The position numbers were made by a program, and so were the translations under genes. DNA of 64,000 bases from Conchiformibius steedae. GTDB taxonomy: Bacteria; Pseudomonadota; Gammaproteobacteria; Burkholderiales; Neisseriaceae. The notes beneath the pieces were generated by a model. That model did no database searches. It had not been told where the DNA came from and saw nothing but the letters and a program-made list of their open reading frames with translations. Shown piece by piece: positions 1 through 9,532 of the stretch (its first letter is position 1; the number at the start of each line of letters is the position of its first letter). The stretch lies in the NCBI RefSeq assembly GCF_014054725.1, contig NZ_CP059563.1, forward strand, positions 1,143,749-1,207,748, in the 5' to 3' direction.

Positions 1-579
1 GCTCAGTTTGAGCCGATTGAGATTTCGCCACGATTGCGGATTACCCCCACTTGGCACGAGGCACAGGGTGGGGCAGTGGCGGAATTGCGTTTGGACCCTG
101 GGGTCGCATTTGGCACGGGCAGTCACCCCACCACACAATTGTGCCTGCGCTGGCTGGACGACCATTTGCGCGATGGCGAAACGGTGCTGGATTACGGTTG
201 CGGTTCGGGCATTTTGGCGATTGCCGCGCTGAAATTGGGCGCAGGCGCTGCCACAGGCGTGGATATTGACCCGCAGGCAGTCGCAGCAGCTCAGGCAAAT
301 GCCGAACAAAATCAGGTTGATGCCCTGTTTTGTGCCGATGCCGATTTGCCTGAAGGCGGTCAGTTTGATGTGGTATTGGCAAATATTCTGTCCAACACGC
401 TGCGGATGCTGGCGCAGATGTTGGCAGCGCGTACCCGCAGCGGCGGGCGTATTGTTTTATCTGGAATTTTAGAAGGGCAGGTTGAAGAACTGAGCGCATT
501 GTACGCGCAATGGTTTGATATGAATGCCCCCGTTTACGAACAAGGCTGGGCTTGTCTCAGCGGCACCAAGCGTGCCTGA
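1..579 (+). CDS. prmA: Ribosomal protein L11 methyltransferase, 3' part
   Basis: This is the C-terminal 192 residues of PrmA, open at the left window edge. PrmA is a cytoplasmic SAM-dependent enzyme that trimethylates ribosomal protein L11. The family hallmark LDPGVAFGTGSHPTT is followed by the SAM-binding VLDYGCGSGILAIAALKLGA segment and the ANILSNTL motif that is the usual NPP-like motif IV of this family. The frame is open from base 1 and ends in TGA at 577-579. The missing part is the N-terminal L11-recognition domain. The zinc-ribbon gene follows after 20 bases, a pairing often seen in betaproteobacteria. Identification is secure; the start lies outside the window. Confidence 0.95.
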   Translation, partial: AQFEPIEISPRLRITPTWHEAQGGAVAELRLDPGVAFGTGSHPTTQLCLRWLDDHLRDGETVLDYGCGSGILAIAALKLGAGAATGVDIDPQAVAAAQANAEQNQVDALFCADADLPEGGQFDVVLANILSNTLRMLAQMLAARTRSGGRIVLSGILEGQVEELSALYAQWFDMNAPVYEQGWACLSGTKRA

Positions 580-599
580 TTAACCCGAGCAAACACATT

Positions 600-1361
600 A
601 TGAGCATAATTAAAGTTAATTGTCCCAGCTGCAAATCGCCTTTGCAGATTCCCGAACCCAAGCTGCGCGAAACGCAAGGGCGGGTGGTGTGCCGCGAATG
701 CCAGCATATTTTCCGATTGGTGAAAAAAAGCAAAAACCAAGCCACTAAACCACGCACCGAAGTGCCGCCGCGCCCTGTGTTTAGCGAAGTGGGCAGCATG
801 AGCGATGTTCCGCCTGCGCCCCATGCCGACCCCGTTTGGCCCAACGACGACTGGCCCAGCGCCGAGCGTCCTGCTGCCAAAGAGGTCGCACCGCAGCCGA
901 AAAAGAAAAAATCCGCGCAGCAGCGTCCCAACTACCGTATACCCAAAGCCCAAGACAAACCGCCACGTCCGCCGTTTGCCGATGTGGGACAGCAGCCGTT
1001 TGCCTTTAATTTGTTAGACCCGCAAAACGCCAATATCCAAATTCCGCAGGTATCGGTCAATCCCCCTGCTGAAGAAGGCACAGCAAATCCGCCTGCTTTG
1101 CGCCCCAGCAATGGCGAGCAGCAGCAAAACAACATCACCATTCATACAGGCAGTTTGGTGTTTACGCTGGTGGGCGACGGGCAAAACAGCAGTACCACGC
1201 TGACAGCCCCCGAAAACAGCCCCGCTGCGCCCCCACAAATGGCAGTACAAATGCCCGCTTCCGTGTCGCCCGGCACGGAACTGAACTGGGTGGTGGCAAC
1301 CATGGTGGCGTTTTTGGTGCTGATTTTGCAATTGGTTTATGTGAACCTGATGTTCTTGTAA
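600..1361 (+). CDS. Zinc-ribbon (MJ0042-type) membrane-anchored protein
   Basis: The 253-residue protein starts with a zinc ribbon of the MJ0042 type: CPSC near residue 9 and CREC near residue 32. A long proline- and alanine-rich linker with little predicted structure follows (about residues 45-225). It ends in one hydrophobic segment (VVATMVAFLVLILQLVYVNL), so it is probably a tail-anchored inner-membrane protein. Proteins encoded after prmA in betaproteobacteria often carry this ribbon plus a DUF3426 domain beyond the membrane segment. Here nothing follows the membrane segment, so the DUF3426 part appears to be missing. The function is unknown. The start is the ATG directly before the ribbon. 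Confidence 0.8.
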   Translation: MSIIKVNCPSCKSPLQIPEPKLRETQGRVVCRECQHIFRLVKKSKNQATKPRTEVPPRPVFSEVGSMSDVPPAPHADPVWPNDDWPSAERPAAKEVAPQPKKKKSAQQRPNYRIPKAQDKPPRPPFADVGQQPFAFNLLDPQNANIQIPQVSVNPPAEEGTANPPALRPSNGEQQQNNITIHTGSLVFTLVGDGQNSSTTLTAPENSPAAPPQMAVQMPASVSPGTELNWVVATMVAFLVLILQLVYVNLMFL

Positions 1362-1497
1362 ACCGTTAGACCCCTTGCCAATCGGCAGATGCGGCGGACA
1401 CGCGCCCCCAAGCCTTGGCAAGATTCCACACCGTTGCGCCAGCCTGCTGTCGCAGCGGTTTTTTCGCTTTGCCTGCCAATGCCGCAGCAAAACAGGT

Positions 1498-1503
1498 TAC
1501 AAT
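1498..1503 (+). promoter_or_regulatory. Probable -10 element for the PpiD-like gene
   Basis: TACAAT lies 39 bases before the chosen start, inside the wider word GGTTACAATACCGCG. Near-identical words precede trmJ and the exonuclease III gene at similar distances. No clear -35 hexamer is seen at 17 bases. Confidence 0.45.
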
Positions 1504-1541
1504 ACCGCGTTTGTTTTCAGATTATTTTTACGGACACATAC

Positions 1542-3377
1542 ATGTTTAAAGCAATGGACAAATACCGTCTGCCCGCGCAAATTTTGCTGGGCGCAATCGG
1601 TATTTCATTTGTCGGATTCGGACTGGTGGGTTTTGAAACCCCGCGCAACGACCAATACATCGTCCAAATCGGCGACCAAGCCATTACCCGCCGCCAAGTG
1701 GACGAAGCCGTGCAGATGACCGCCCAAGCAGGCGGCAACGGCGCAGCACGCGAAACCGTTTTTCAAACCTTGGTTTCCCGCGCTTATCTGTTGGAAGGCG
1801 CGCGCAGCTTGGGTTTAACTGCATCCGACAGCCAAATCAAACAAATGATTGTCGATAATCCCGAATTTCACAATGCCGACAAAAAATTTGACCCCGCACT
1901 GTTTCAAAGCTATTTGGCAGGTCGCCACATTAGCGAAGAGCAATTTATGAGCGAGCAGCGCGATAACCTGACTGTACTCAATATGATGGCGGTATTGAAT
2001 AATTACCCCGTGTCAGATGCACAGGTGCAAACGCTGTTGAACACCCAAGCCGCCACGCGCACCCTGCGCAGCGCAGGCATGAATCCCGCCGCTTTTGCCC
2101 AGCGCGTAAAAACCGATGATGCCGCTTTGAAAAAGTTTTACGATGCCAACAAGAAAAACTATATGCTGGCACAAGCAGTTAAGTTTGAATATGTGGTGTT
2201 GTCGCCCAAAGATTTGGCAGAAAAGCAAAAAGTAGAAGAAAGCGAATTAAAACAAGCCCTCGTGCAAAGCGAAACCCAAAGCATTCCCAAACGGCGTTTG
2301 TCGCATATTCTGATTAGCACCGAAGGCAAAGACAAAGCACAAGCCAAAGCGGAAGCCGAAAAAATCGCTGCTGAAGCCAAAGCAAACCCAGATAATTTTG
2401 CGGAATTGGCGAAAAAACATTCGCAAGATGAAGGCACTGCCGCACAAGGTGGCGATTTGGGCGAAGTGGCGCGTAACGGCTTGGGCGAAGACAGTAAAGC
2501 GGTGGAAGATGCCGCGTTTGCCTTGGCAAAAGGCGAAGTCAGCGGCGTGTTGGAAAGCAAATTTGGCTATCATATTGTTAAAGTTACCGATTTAAGCGAA
2601 GAAGGCAATGATGATGCCCGCCGTGCTGCTGCCGAAAAATCCGTTAAAGAACGCAAAGCCCAACAAGCCTTTGCCAAAATGCGCGAAGAATTGGGCGAAT
2701 TGGCGTTCGCGCATCCCAACGAGCTGAAAACCGCTGCCGATAAATTGGGCTTAAATATTCAGAAGCGCGAACAATGGTTTACCCGTGCTGATGCCAACGG
2801 CGCAGGTGTGCCCGCTGCGGTGGTGGAAGCCTTGTTTGTGGGCGATGTGTTTGATAAAAAAATGAATTCTGAAGTCATCAGCGCCAACGGCGAAGCGTGG
2901 GTGGTGCGTGCAGTAGAAACCCGTGCCGAAACCGCGCAAAGTTTTGATACGGTAAAAGAACAAGTTAAAGAAGATTGGGTGCGTTCCGAAGCGGTGCGTT
3001 TGGCGAAAGAAGAAGCCAAAAAGCTGTTGGCACAATTGCAGGCAGGCAAATCTGCTGAAATGGTGTGGTCGCCCGTGCAAACCGTTGAGCCGGCACAATT
3101 GGCGCAGCAGCTGCCGCCGCAAGCTTACCGCGAGTTGATGAGCGCGATACCGCGTCAGGGCAAATCCGCTTATGCGCTGATTGAACGTGCAGGTGTGCCT
3201 GAAATTGTGGAAGTTCAAAGTATTACCGCGCCCAAATTAAGCCCCGATATGTCGGCAATGGTGCGCAATGTGTTGATGCAGGCACAGGGCGAAGCGCGTT
3301 TGCAGGCGTATATCAATAGCTTGAACAGCACCGTGAAAAGTCGTCAGGGTGCGGAAAAGCTGTCTGATAGCGAATAA
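1542..3377 (+). CDS. PpiD-like periplasmic peptidyl-prolyl isomerase / chaperone
   Basis: The 611-residue product fits PpiD, an inner-membrane-anchored periplasmic chaperone acting on proteins leaving the Sec translocon. An N-terminal membrane segment ([18 protein letters not shown], residues 11-28) is followed by a SurA_N-type helical region. A parvulin PpiC domain lies at about residues 250-350, beginning RRLSHILIS and ending [11 protein letters not shown] long helical C-terminal part follows. The start at ATG 1542 gives the usual short cytoplasmic N-terminus ([13 protein letters not shown]); an in-frame ATG further upstream would add about 50 residues with no membrane-protein character. 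panC follows after 19 bases, so the two may be cotranscribed. Confidence 0.88.
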   Translation: MFKAMDKYRLPAQILLGAIGISFVGFGLVGFETPRNDQYIVQIGDQAITRRQVDEAVQMTAQAGGNGAARETVFQTLVSRAYLLEGARSLGLTASDSQIKQMIVDNPEFHNADKKFDPALFQSYLAGRHISEEQFMSEQRDNLTVLNMMAVLNNYPVSDAQVQTLLNTQAATRTLRSAGMNPAAFAQRVKTDDAALKKFYDANKKNYMLAQAVKFEYVVLSPKDLAEKQKVEESELKQALVQSETQSIPKRRLSHILISTEGKDKAQAKAEAEKIAAEAKANPDNFAELAKKHSQDEGTAAQGGDLGEVARNGLGEDSKAVEDAAFALAKGEVSGVLESKFGYHIVKVTDLSEEGNDDARRAAAEKSVKERKAQQAFAKMREELGELAFAHPNELKTAADKLGLNIQKREQWFTRADANGAGVPAAVVEALFVGDVFDKKMNSEVISANGEAWVVRAVETRAETAQSFDTVKEQVKEDWVRSEAVRLAKEEAKKLLAQLQAGKSAEMVWSPVQTVEPAQLAQQLPPQAYRELMSAIPRQGKSAYALIERAGVPEIVEVQSITAPKLSPDMSAMVRNVLMQAQGEARLQAYINSLNSTVKSRQGAEKLSDSE

Positions 3378-3396
3378 GTTTAGGATAAACAATAAT

Positions 3397-4236
3397 ATGG
3401 AAATTATCCGTACCATTGCCCGTTTGCGCGAATGGCGTGAACAAGCGGGAAAAACGGCGTTTGTGCCAACCATGGGCAATCTGCACGAAGGGCATTTGGC
3501 ATTGGTAGAACGTGCCGCGCAGGAAGCCCCGAATGTGGTGGTCAGTATTTTTGTCAACCGTTTGCAGTTTGGGCAGGGCGAAGATTTTGACCGTTATCCG
3601 CGCACTTTGGAAGAAGACGCTGCCAAGTTACGCGATGCGGGCGTAACGGTGTTGTTTGCGCCTGACGAAAGCGAACTCTATCCGCAGGTTTCCCAGCAAT
3701 ATCAGGTAGAACCGCCCAATCTGCAAAATGAATTATGCGGTGCGTTTCGCCCTGGGCATTTTCGCGGCGTGGCAACGGTGGTGGCAAAGCTGTTTCACAT
3801 TGTGATGCCCGATGTAGCGTGCTTTGGCAAAAAAGATTATCAGCAACTGATGATTATTGAAGGCATGGTGCGCGATTTGAATATGCCCGTGCAAGTGGTG
3901 CGCGTGGACACGGGTCGCGCCGAAGACGGTTTGGCGTTGTCCAGCCGCAACCGCTATTTAAGCAGCAGCGAACGTGCCGAAGCGCCGCGCCTGTATCGCG
4001 TGTTGAGCGAAACTGCCGCTGCGCTGCGTGAGGGTGCGCGGGATTATGCTGCTTTGGAACGCGAAGCCGCCGCGCAATTGCAGCAACACGGTTGGACGGT
4101 GGATTATGTGGAAATCCGTGAAGCCGATACCTTAAACATTGCCCGTGTTGGCACACCACGTTTGGTGGTGTTGGCAGCGGCGCGTTTGGGCAATACCCGT
4201 TTGATTGACAATATTGAATTGGAAATCGCGGTTTAG
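3397..4236 (+). CDS. panC: Pantoate--beta-alanine ligase (pantothenate synthetase)
   Basis: PanC joins pantoate and beta-alanine with ATP to give pantothenate, the precursor of coenzyme A, in the cytoplasm. The 279-residue length is normal for the family. The nucleotidyl-transferase HxGH motif is seen as HEGH at residues 30-33 after PTMGNL, and FGKKDYQQL and the KMSKS-equivalent [12 protein letters not shown] (near residue 178) are intact. The start follows the Shine-Dalgarno-like AGGATAAAC and gives the conserved N-terminus [13 protein letters not shown]. panB is not in the window. Confidence 0.96.
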   Translation: MEIIRTIARLREWREQAGKTAFVPTMGNLHEGHLALVERAAQEAPNVVVSIFVNRLQFGQGEDFDRYPRTLEEDAAKLRDAGVTVLFAPDESELYPQVSQQYQVEPPNLQNELCGAFRPGHFRGVATVVAKLFHIVMPDVACFGKKDYQQLMIIEGMVRDLNMPVQVVRVDTGRAEDGLALSSRNRYLSSSERAEAPRLYRVLSETAAALREGARDYAALEREAAAQLQQHGWTVDYVEIREADTLNIARVGTPRLVVLAAARLGNTRLIDNIELEIAV

Positions 4237-4315
4237 CTTGCCTGCTGTTTCGGTGTTGAACCGGTAACGGCAAAATCAGCAAAAATGTAACTATTTATCC
4301 CTTAAGGAAAAAGCA

Positions 4316-4684
4316 ATGAAAAAAACAATGTGTGTTTTGGCAGCGGCGTTGGCATTGGGCGGCTGCAGCGGCGCGGGCATGAATGCAGGTGGTGTGGATG
4401 TGGGCGGTACAGGCATGGGATTGGTAAAAATGTTTGTACAGAACCAATGTGTTGCAGAGCTTCAACAGCGCAATGAATGGCGTTTGATTGCCTTGGCGAT
4501 GTCGGCGCAAACCCAGCAGGAATGGGAAAACAAAATCTGCGGTTGCGCCAGCGAAGAAGTGCCGAAACAGATTTCCGCCGCCGATTTCCCCCGCTTGCTG
4601 ACCGAAGAAGGGCGCACCCAAGTGGCGGCAGACGTGACCGCCAAAACCGTGAGTGCCTGCTTTAAGCGTTTGTATTCAAAATAA
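4316..4684 (+). CDS. Small lipoprotein, function unknown
   Basis: The 122-residue protein has a lipoprotein signal: a charged MKKT start, a hydrophobic stretch and a lipobox LGGC with Cys17 as the predicted lipidation site. A glycine-rich linker (about 20-38) leads to a small domain with three cysteines (around 48, 78-80 and 117), including a CGC pair, so a disulfide-bonded periplasmic fold is likely. A good ribosome-binding site (AAGGAAAAAGC) precedes the ATG. It sits between panC and thrC on the same strand. I do not recognise a named family. Confidence 0.75.
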   Translation: MKKTMCVLAAALALGGCSGAGMNAGGVDVGGTGMGLVKMFVQNQCVAELQQRNEWRLIALAMSAQTQQEWENKICGCASEEVPKQISAADFPRLLTEEGRTQVAADVTAKTVSACFKRLYSK

Positions 4685-4709
4685 TATTGGCTGTTAAGAA
4701 GGAAAAAGC

Positions 4710-6119
4710 ATGAAGTATATCAGCACCCGTGGCGGTGTTGCGCCGCAAGCGTTCAGCGATGTGCTGTTAATGGGTTTGGCACCAGACGGCGGTTTGATGA
4801 TGCCCGAACATTATCCGCAAATCAGCCCTATCCAGCTGGGCAACTGGCGTAATTTGAGTTATCACAATTTGGCTTTTGAAATCATCAGCCTGTTTGCCGA
4901 TGATATTCCTGCCGAAGATTTGCACGATTTGCTCAAGCGCACCTACCACGCCGAAACCTTTGCCACGCCTGAAATCACGCCTGTGCGTACTTTGAGCGAC
5001 GGCATCAAAATTCAAGCCTTGTCCAATGGTCCGACTTTGGCGTTTAAAGACATGGCGATGCAGTTTTTGGGCAATGCTTTTGAATATGTGTTGGCGAAAA
5101 AGAACCAAAAAATTAATATTTTGGGTGCAACCAGCGGCGACACGGGTTCAGCGGCGGAATACGCTTTGCGCGGTAAAAAAGGCATTAATGTGTTTATGCT
5201 TTCCCCCAAAGGACGCATGAGCGCGTTTCAGCGGGCGCAGATGTACAGCCTGCAAGATGAAAACATTGTCAATATTGCCGTGGAAGGTTCGTTTGACGAT
5301 TGTCAGGACTTGGTAAAAGCGGTACAAAACGATGCGTCGTTTAAGCAGCAATATGCCATCAGCACGGTAAACAGCATTAACTGGGGACGGATTGTCGCGC
5401 AGGTAGTATATTATTTTTACGGCTATTTCCGTGCTACGGAACACAATGGCGAACAGGTGAGCTTTTGTGTACCCAGCGGTAATTTCGGCAATATTTGTGC
5501 GGGACACGTTGCCAAGCAAATGGGTTTGCCGATTCAGCGTTTGATGGTGGCAACCAACGAAAACGATGTGTTGGACCAGTTTTTCCGCAGCGGCGAATAC
5601 CGTCCGCGCACTACGGCAAACACTTATATCACTTCCAGCCCGTCTATGGATATTTCCAAAGCGTCTAATTTTGAACGTTTTGTGTTTGACCTGTTGGGGC
5701 GCGATGCGGAAGCGGTGCGTGGTTTGTGGGGAGAGCTGAATTCGGCACAAGGTTTCGATTTAAGCAATAAACTGCCGCAAATCCGCGAAAAATACGGTTT
5801 TGTGTCGGGCAAAAGCCTGCACGCCGACCGTTTGGCAACCATTCGTGCCGTATATGAACAAGACGGCGAATTATTGGACCCGCACACGGCAGACGGGGTA
5901 AAAGTGGCGCGCGCCTTGCGCGAAGCGGGCGAAACCGTGGTGTGCTTGGAAACCGCGTTGGCTGCCAAGTTTGAGGAAACCATTGCTGAAGCGGTAGGGC
6001 AGGTAAATGTGCCGCGTCCGCAAGGCTTGGCGGATTTGGAATCGCGTCCGCAAACCGTGCGCGATATTGCCTGCGATGCCGCCGAAGTGAAAAAAATTAT
6101 CCGCGAAAAGGCATCTTGA
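4710..6119 (+). CDS. thrC: Threonine synthase
   Basis: ThrC converts O-phosphohomoserine to threonine with pyridoxal phosphate in the cytoplasm. The 469-residue length matches the long threonine synthase class. The PLP lysine is Lys113 in TLAFKDMAMQF. The phosphate-binding ATSGDTGSAA and the SGNFGN segment are present. AAGGAAAAAGC gives a clear ribosome-binding site 25 bases after the preceding lipoprotein gene, and a terminator follows at 6140. thrA and thrB are not nearby. Confidence 0.97.
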   Translation: MKYISTRGGVAPQAFSDVLLMGLAPDGGLMMPEHYPQISPIQLGNWRNLSYHNLAFEIISLFADDIPAEDLHDLLKRTYHAETFATPEITPVRTLSDGIKIQALSNGPTLAFKDMAMQFLGNAFEYVLAKKNQKINILGATSGDTGSAAEYALRGKKGINVFMLSPKGRMSAFQRAQMYSLQDENIVNIAVEGSFDDCQDLVKAVQNDASFKQQYAISTVNSINWGRIVAQVVYYFYGYFRATEHNGEQVSFCVPSGNFGNICAGHVAKQMGLPIQRLMVATNENDVLDQFFRSGEYRPRTTANTYITSSPSMDISKASNFERFVFDLLGRDAEAVRGLWGELNSAQGFDLSNKLPQIREKYGFVSGKSLHADRLATIRAVYEQDGELLDPHTADGVKVARALREAGETVVCLETALAAKFEETIAEAVGQVNVPRPQGLADLESRPQTVRDIACDAAEVKKIIREKAS

Positions 6120-6139
6120 TTGCTGTTTTATATGGGAAA

Positions 6140-6170
6140 AACGCTGATATAACGGTATATCGGCGTTTTT
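6140..6170 (+). terminator. Rho-independent terminator after thrC
   Basis: The stem AACGC-T-GATATA pairs with TATATC-G-GCGTT around the loop ACGG and is followed by a T-run. It separates thrC from the signalling operon. Confidence 0.85.
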
Positions 6171-6342
6171 GTTCCCGTAGGAAAATATGATGTGGCAGAT
6201 TTACAATTGCGGCATTTGGCATTAAGATTCGTTATGGCAAAATTCGGCAAAAATTGACGGGTTTTGTGTTGGTGGATTGGTTGCATGGTTGCATGGCAAC
6301 GTGATTGCTTATTTAATTATTCAAGCTGGGGGAAATTTGCTG

Positions 6343-8448
6343 ATGGCTTCTATAAAAAACATATCGGTGCTGCAAGGAAAAAACACTTCTTCGCGCTATC
6401 GGGGTCTGATTTGGTCGGTGGCAGTGTTTTTAACATTGATTGCCATGCTGATGGTGGGTTCTATTTGGCTGTCTGCAAAAATCCGCAGCTACACCTTGGC
6501 ACAACTGACTGCCGAGCATGTAAACCGCGATATACAAACCATTACCCAAAACCTGTTTAACCTGAAATTGAGCTATGGCGAAGACCCGAATAGCCCGCAT
6601 ATTCAGCATGCCTTAAAACTGGTTAAAGAAAACAAAAACGATTTGACCAACCATCTGAATGCTTTGCTGGAAGGTGGGGACATTGAGAATGAAGGCGGAA
6701 AATACGCCCTCTCGCCGCTTACCGAAGACGGCAACAGTCAGCGTTTGCAGCAGTTTAAAAGCGATTGGGAACCTTTAGCACGTCAAATAGATACGTATTT
6801 GGCAGAAGCCACTTCCCCGCTGGCGGATTCGTCCAGCTTGGACTTGTCGGTAATGAGTGCGCAAAACATCAATGAAAAGCTGCAAACCAATATTAACGGT
6901 GTACTCACTTCACTAAACAATAAAATTTCCAGCCGTACCGCATGGTTGGGTTGGATTCAAACCGCAGGTGTAGTGATTGCCTTGGGCTATTTCTTGGTAT
7001 TCGTATTTTACTTTTTGAACCGTTTGCGTGATTCCGATGCGCGGGTAAATGCTGCGCGTAAGGAAACCGATGAAATCATGAATACCGTCAGCACGGGTTT
7101 GTTCCTGTTGGACAAAGACTTAAACATCGGTTCGCAATATTCCAGAGAACTGGAAAACCTGATTGGTCAAAGCCAGTTGGCAGGGCGTAACTTGGTGGAA
7201 GTATTGGGTAATATGATTTCCCAAGAAGATTTGAACACCACTCACGGTTTTATCGGACAGTTGTATAATCCGCGTGTAAAAGAACGTTTGATTGGCAGCT
7301 TGAATCCGCTTACCCGTCAGGCAATGACCGTTACCGACCGCAACAATAATACCATTGAGCGTTATTTGGATTTTAAATTCAACCGTGTATATCATGATGG
7401 TGAAATTTCGCGGATTTTGGTAAACGTATCCGATGTAACCGATGCGGTATTGCTGGAACGCAAAATTGAGGAAGAGCGCGAACAAAATGATTTGCAACTG
7501 GAAATGTTGAGTACCATTTTGCGTTCCGACCGTCAGATGATTGACGATTTTATCCGCAATACACAAAAACATAATATTAGTATCAACAATACCTTAAAAA
7601 CACCAGGCGAACGTCAGGCAGAGCTGCGTAACAAAATTGACCATATTTTCCGCGAAGCGCACAGTTTAAAAGGTGAAGCCTATGCTTTGAATTTGCACGG
7701 TTTTACCGTAATTGCAGAAAATATTGAAAATGAATTGAAAAAACTGCAGGCGCAAAGTTCGCTTTCAGGTGAGAACTTTTTGGGCTTGGCGGTGCATTTG
7801 GAAGAATTGATGAACCTGACCCAAACCATTGAAGATTTGGTTAATCGTTTGGGTAACAGTGAGCCGATTCCTGTTCCGCAAGCAGCGTGCAAGTCTAAAA
7901 TGTCAGATTATTACGGGCGTTTGGCTTCTGATGTGGCAGAGCGCAATAACAAACTGGTGGATTTTGTTTATTCGGGTATTCCTGAAGTGGAAGACGAGCA
8001 ATTACGCACTACCATTCACGAAATTGCGGTGCAGCTGTTACGCAATGCGGTGGTGCACGGTATTGAAGTGCCTGCGGTGCGCCAAGCCAAACGCAAGCTG
8101 GAAGCGGGGCATGTGCGCATGAGTTTGCGCGAAACCGAAAGTAACTTTGTCTTGAGTTTGGAAGATGACGGTAACGGTATTGATTATGATGCCATTCGTG
8201 CCAAAGCGGTGGAATTGGGTAAATATTCTGCCGAGCGTGCCGCTTCGTTAAGCACCAAAGAATTGCTGATGCTGATGTTCAGTTCGGGTTTTTCTACTGT
8301 GGCAAAAGCCACAGGCGATGCGGGACGCGGTGTAGGTTTGGATGTGATTAAAGACCGTGTGAATGCCATTGGCGGTAAAATCAATATTTCCACTTCGGCG
8401 GGAGCTTATACGCGCTTTACTTTTACGTTTCCCAAAAAAGCCGCTTGA
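6343..8448 (+). CDS. Membrane-bound CheA-like histidine kinase (Hpt + HATPase, no CheW domain)
   Basis: The 701-residue product has a membrane segment at about 21-43, an extracytoplasmic region of about 160 residues, a second membrane segment near 203-225 and a PAS-like region (about 243-360). An Hpt domain follows whose phosphorylatable histidine is His440 in REAHSLKGEA, the CheA P1 motif. The C-terminal catalytic domain is CheA-like: N-box QLLRNAVVHGIE (Asn568), DDGNGID (from Asp608) and GRGVGLDVI. No P2, no typical P3 dimerisation helices and no CheW-like P5 domain follow. It therefore looks like a stand-alone membrane sensor using CheA-type phospho-transfer to the CheY-like protein 20 bases downstream. 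The start is ATG 6343 after GGGGGAAA; an in-frame ATG at 6277 would add 22 residues. The signal sensed is unknown. Confidence 0.85.
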   Translation: MASIKNISVLQGKNTSSRYRGLIWSVAVFLTLIAMLMVGSIWLSAKIRSYTLAQLTAEHVNRDIQTITQNLFNLKLSYGEDPNSPHIQHALKLVKENKNDLTNHLNALLEGGDIENEGGKYALSPLTEDGNSQRLQQFKSDWEPLARQIDTYLAEATSPLADSSSLDLSVMSAQNINEKLQTNINGVLTSLNNKISSRTAWLGWIQTAGVVIALGYFLVFVFYFLNRLRDSDARVNAARKETDEIMNTVSTGLFLLDKDLNIGSQYSRELENLIGQSQLAGRNLVEVLGNMISQEDLNTTHGFIGQLYNPRVKERLIGSLNPLTRQAMTVTDRNNNTIERYLDFKFNRVYHDGEISRILVNVSDVTDAVLLERKIEEEREQNDLQLEMLSTILRSDRQMIDDFIRNTQKHNISINNTLKTPGERQAELRNKIDHIFREAHSLKGEAYALNLHGFTVIAENIENELKKLQAQSSLSGENFLGLAVHLEELMNLTQTIEDLVNRLGNSEPIPVPQAACKSKMSDYYGRLASDVAERNNKLVDFVYSGIPEVEDEQLRTTIHEIAVQLLRNAVVHGIEVPAVRQAKRKLEAGHVRMSLRETESNFVLSLEDDGNGIDYDAIRAKAVELGKYSAERAASLSTKELLMLMFSSGFSTVAKATGDAGRGVGLDVIKDRVNAIGGKINISTSAGAYTRFTFTFPKKAA

Positions 8449-8468
8449 GGAATTTCGGAGTATAAACA

Positions 8469-8831
8469 ATGGTTAGAACCATTATGATTGTGGATGACTC
8501 CAATGTTATCCGCAACCGTATCGGTCGCAGTTCCAAAGAAGTGGAATTTGAAGTGGTTGCCATGGCGAATAATGGTGCGGAAGCGGTGGAGTTGTACCGC
8601 CGTAACCGCCCTGATTTGGTTACCATGGATTTGACCATGCCGAAAATGGACGGTTTGGAGTGTATCCGCCAAATTTGCGCCACCGATGAAGAAGCAAATA
8701 TTTTGGTGATTTCCGCATTGTCGGATAAGGCAACAGGAATCAAAGCCTTGGAGTTTGGCGCGCGCGGTTTTATCTGCAAGCCTTTTTCTGATGACGAATT
8801 GGTTCAGGCCTTAATCGAGATGATGGAATGA
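8469..8831 (+). CDS. Single-domain CheY-like response regulator
   Basis: The 120 residues form one receiver domain with no output domain. All active-site residues are visible: the acidic pair Asp9-Asp10, the phospho-acceptor Asp54 in VTMDLTMPKMDG, Ser82 in the switch position (VISA) and Lys104 in CKPF. It starts 20 bases after the kinase gene and ends 14 bases before the CheX-like gene, so the three genes form one operon. By analogy with CheY it should act by protein binding, but no flagellar genes are in this window, so the target may be the type IV pilus or another machine. The target is inference only. Confidence 0.92.
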   Translation: MVRTIMIVDDSNVIRNRIGRSSKEVEFEVVAMANNGAEAVELYRRNRPDLVTMDLTMPKMDGLECIRQICATDEEANILVISALSDKATGIKALEFGARGFICKPFSDDELVQALIEMME

Positions 8832-8845
8832 TGGAAGGTTGATTT

Positions 8846-9301
8846 ATGAAAGAGGAAAAATTACAGGTTTTTCTGGATGGTGTGCAAAAGTACTTCCATC
8901 AGATGATGGATCCGGAAGAATTGGTGGTGGGAACGCCGTATCTGGTTGAAAACAGTGTGCCTTCTGCTAAAGATTTTACCGGTGTGATTGCCGTTTCGGG
9001 ACGGAATAAGGGCATTGTGTACTTTACTGCGCCCAAAGAGCTGCTGGAGCGCCTGCTGGTGCTGATGGGCGAAAAAGACGTTAGTGAAGCGTTTATGATT
9101 GATTTGGTGGGTGAAGTTGCCAATACCATTGCCGGTAATGCCCGCAGCGAGTTTGGCGAGGAATTTGAAATTTCCGTGCCGATTGTGTTGCGTGGTGCGC
9201 CCGATGAAATCCTGCTGCCGCGTAAAGACCGTTCGTTTGTGATTCCGATTACTTGGAAGGGGCGCAGCGCGGCGATTGTGGTGTCTTTACGCAAGCCTTA
9301 A
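8846..9301 (+). CDS. CheX/CheC-family CheY-P phosphatase
   Basis: The 151-residue protein has the CheX fold signature, with the phosphatase motif ExxN as Glu90 and Asn93 in GEVANTIAGNARSEF. CheX-family proteins dephosphorylate CheY-P by inserting this helix into the receiver active site. It therefore supplies the off-switch for the receiver encoded just upstream. Only one ExxN motif is seen, as in CheX, while CheC usually has two. A weak ribosome-binding site (GGAAGG) precedes ATG 8846. The gene closes the operon. Confidence 0.87.
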   Translation: MKEEKLQVFLDGVQKYFHQMMDPEELVVGTPYLVENSVPSAKDFTGVIAVSGRNKGIVYFTAPKELLERLLVLMGEKDVSEAFMIDLVGEVANTIAGNARSEFGEEFEISVPIVLRGAPDEILLPRKDRSFVIPITWKGRSAAIVVSLRKP

Positions 9302-9532
9302 TTTTTGAAACCTGTGGTTTTTCCGTGCAGCTGTGTGTGCTGCGGCAGGGAAAGGCTGTATGAACAGGGCAGATTTGTTATAATCAGATCGGATAATGTT
9401 TTAATACATCAGGGTATAATCTCCAATATCAGTAAGTGTGCTGCTCTGATGGGCATCGGGATGATGCCGCTGCCGAATAAAATATCATTTGACCGCCGTG
9501 GGGCGGGGTTTCGCAAACCGAAAAGGAATAAG

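Noticed and set aside
41..499. Long frames opposite or within prmA and many other genes
   Set aside because: They are shadows of real genes with no motifs and no ribosome-binding sites.
1389..1541. Longer start for the PpiD-like gene at 1389
   Set aside because: The added 51 residues lack signal or membrane character and precede the probable -10 element.
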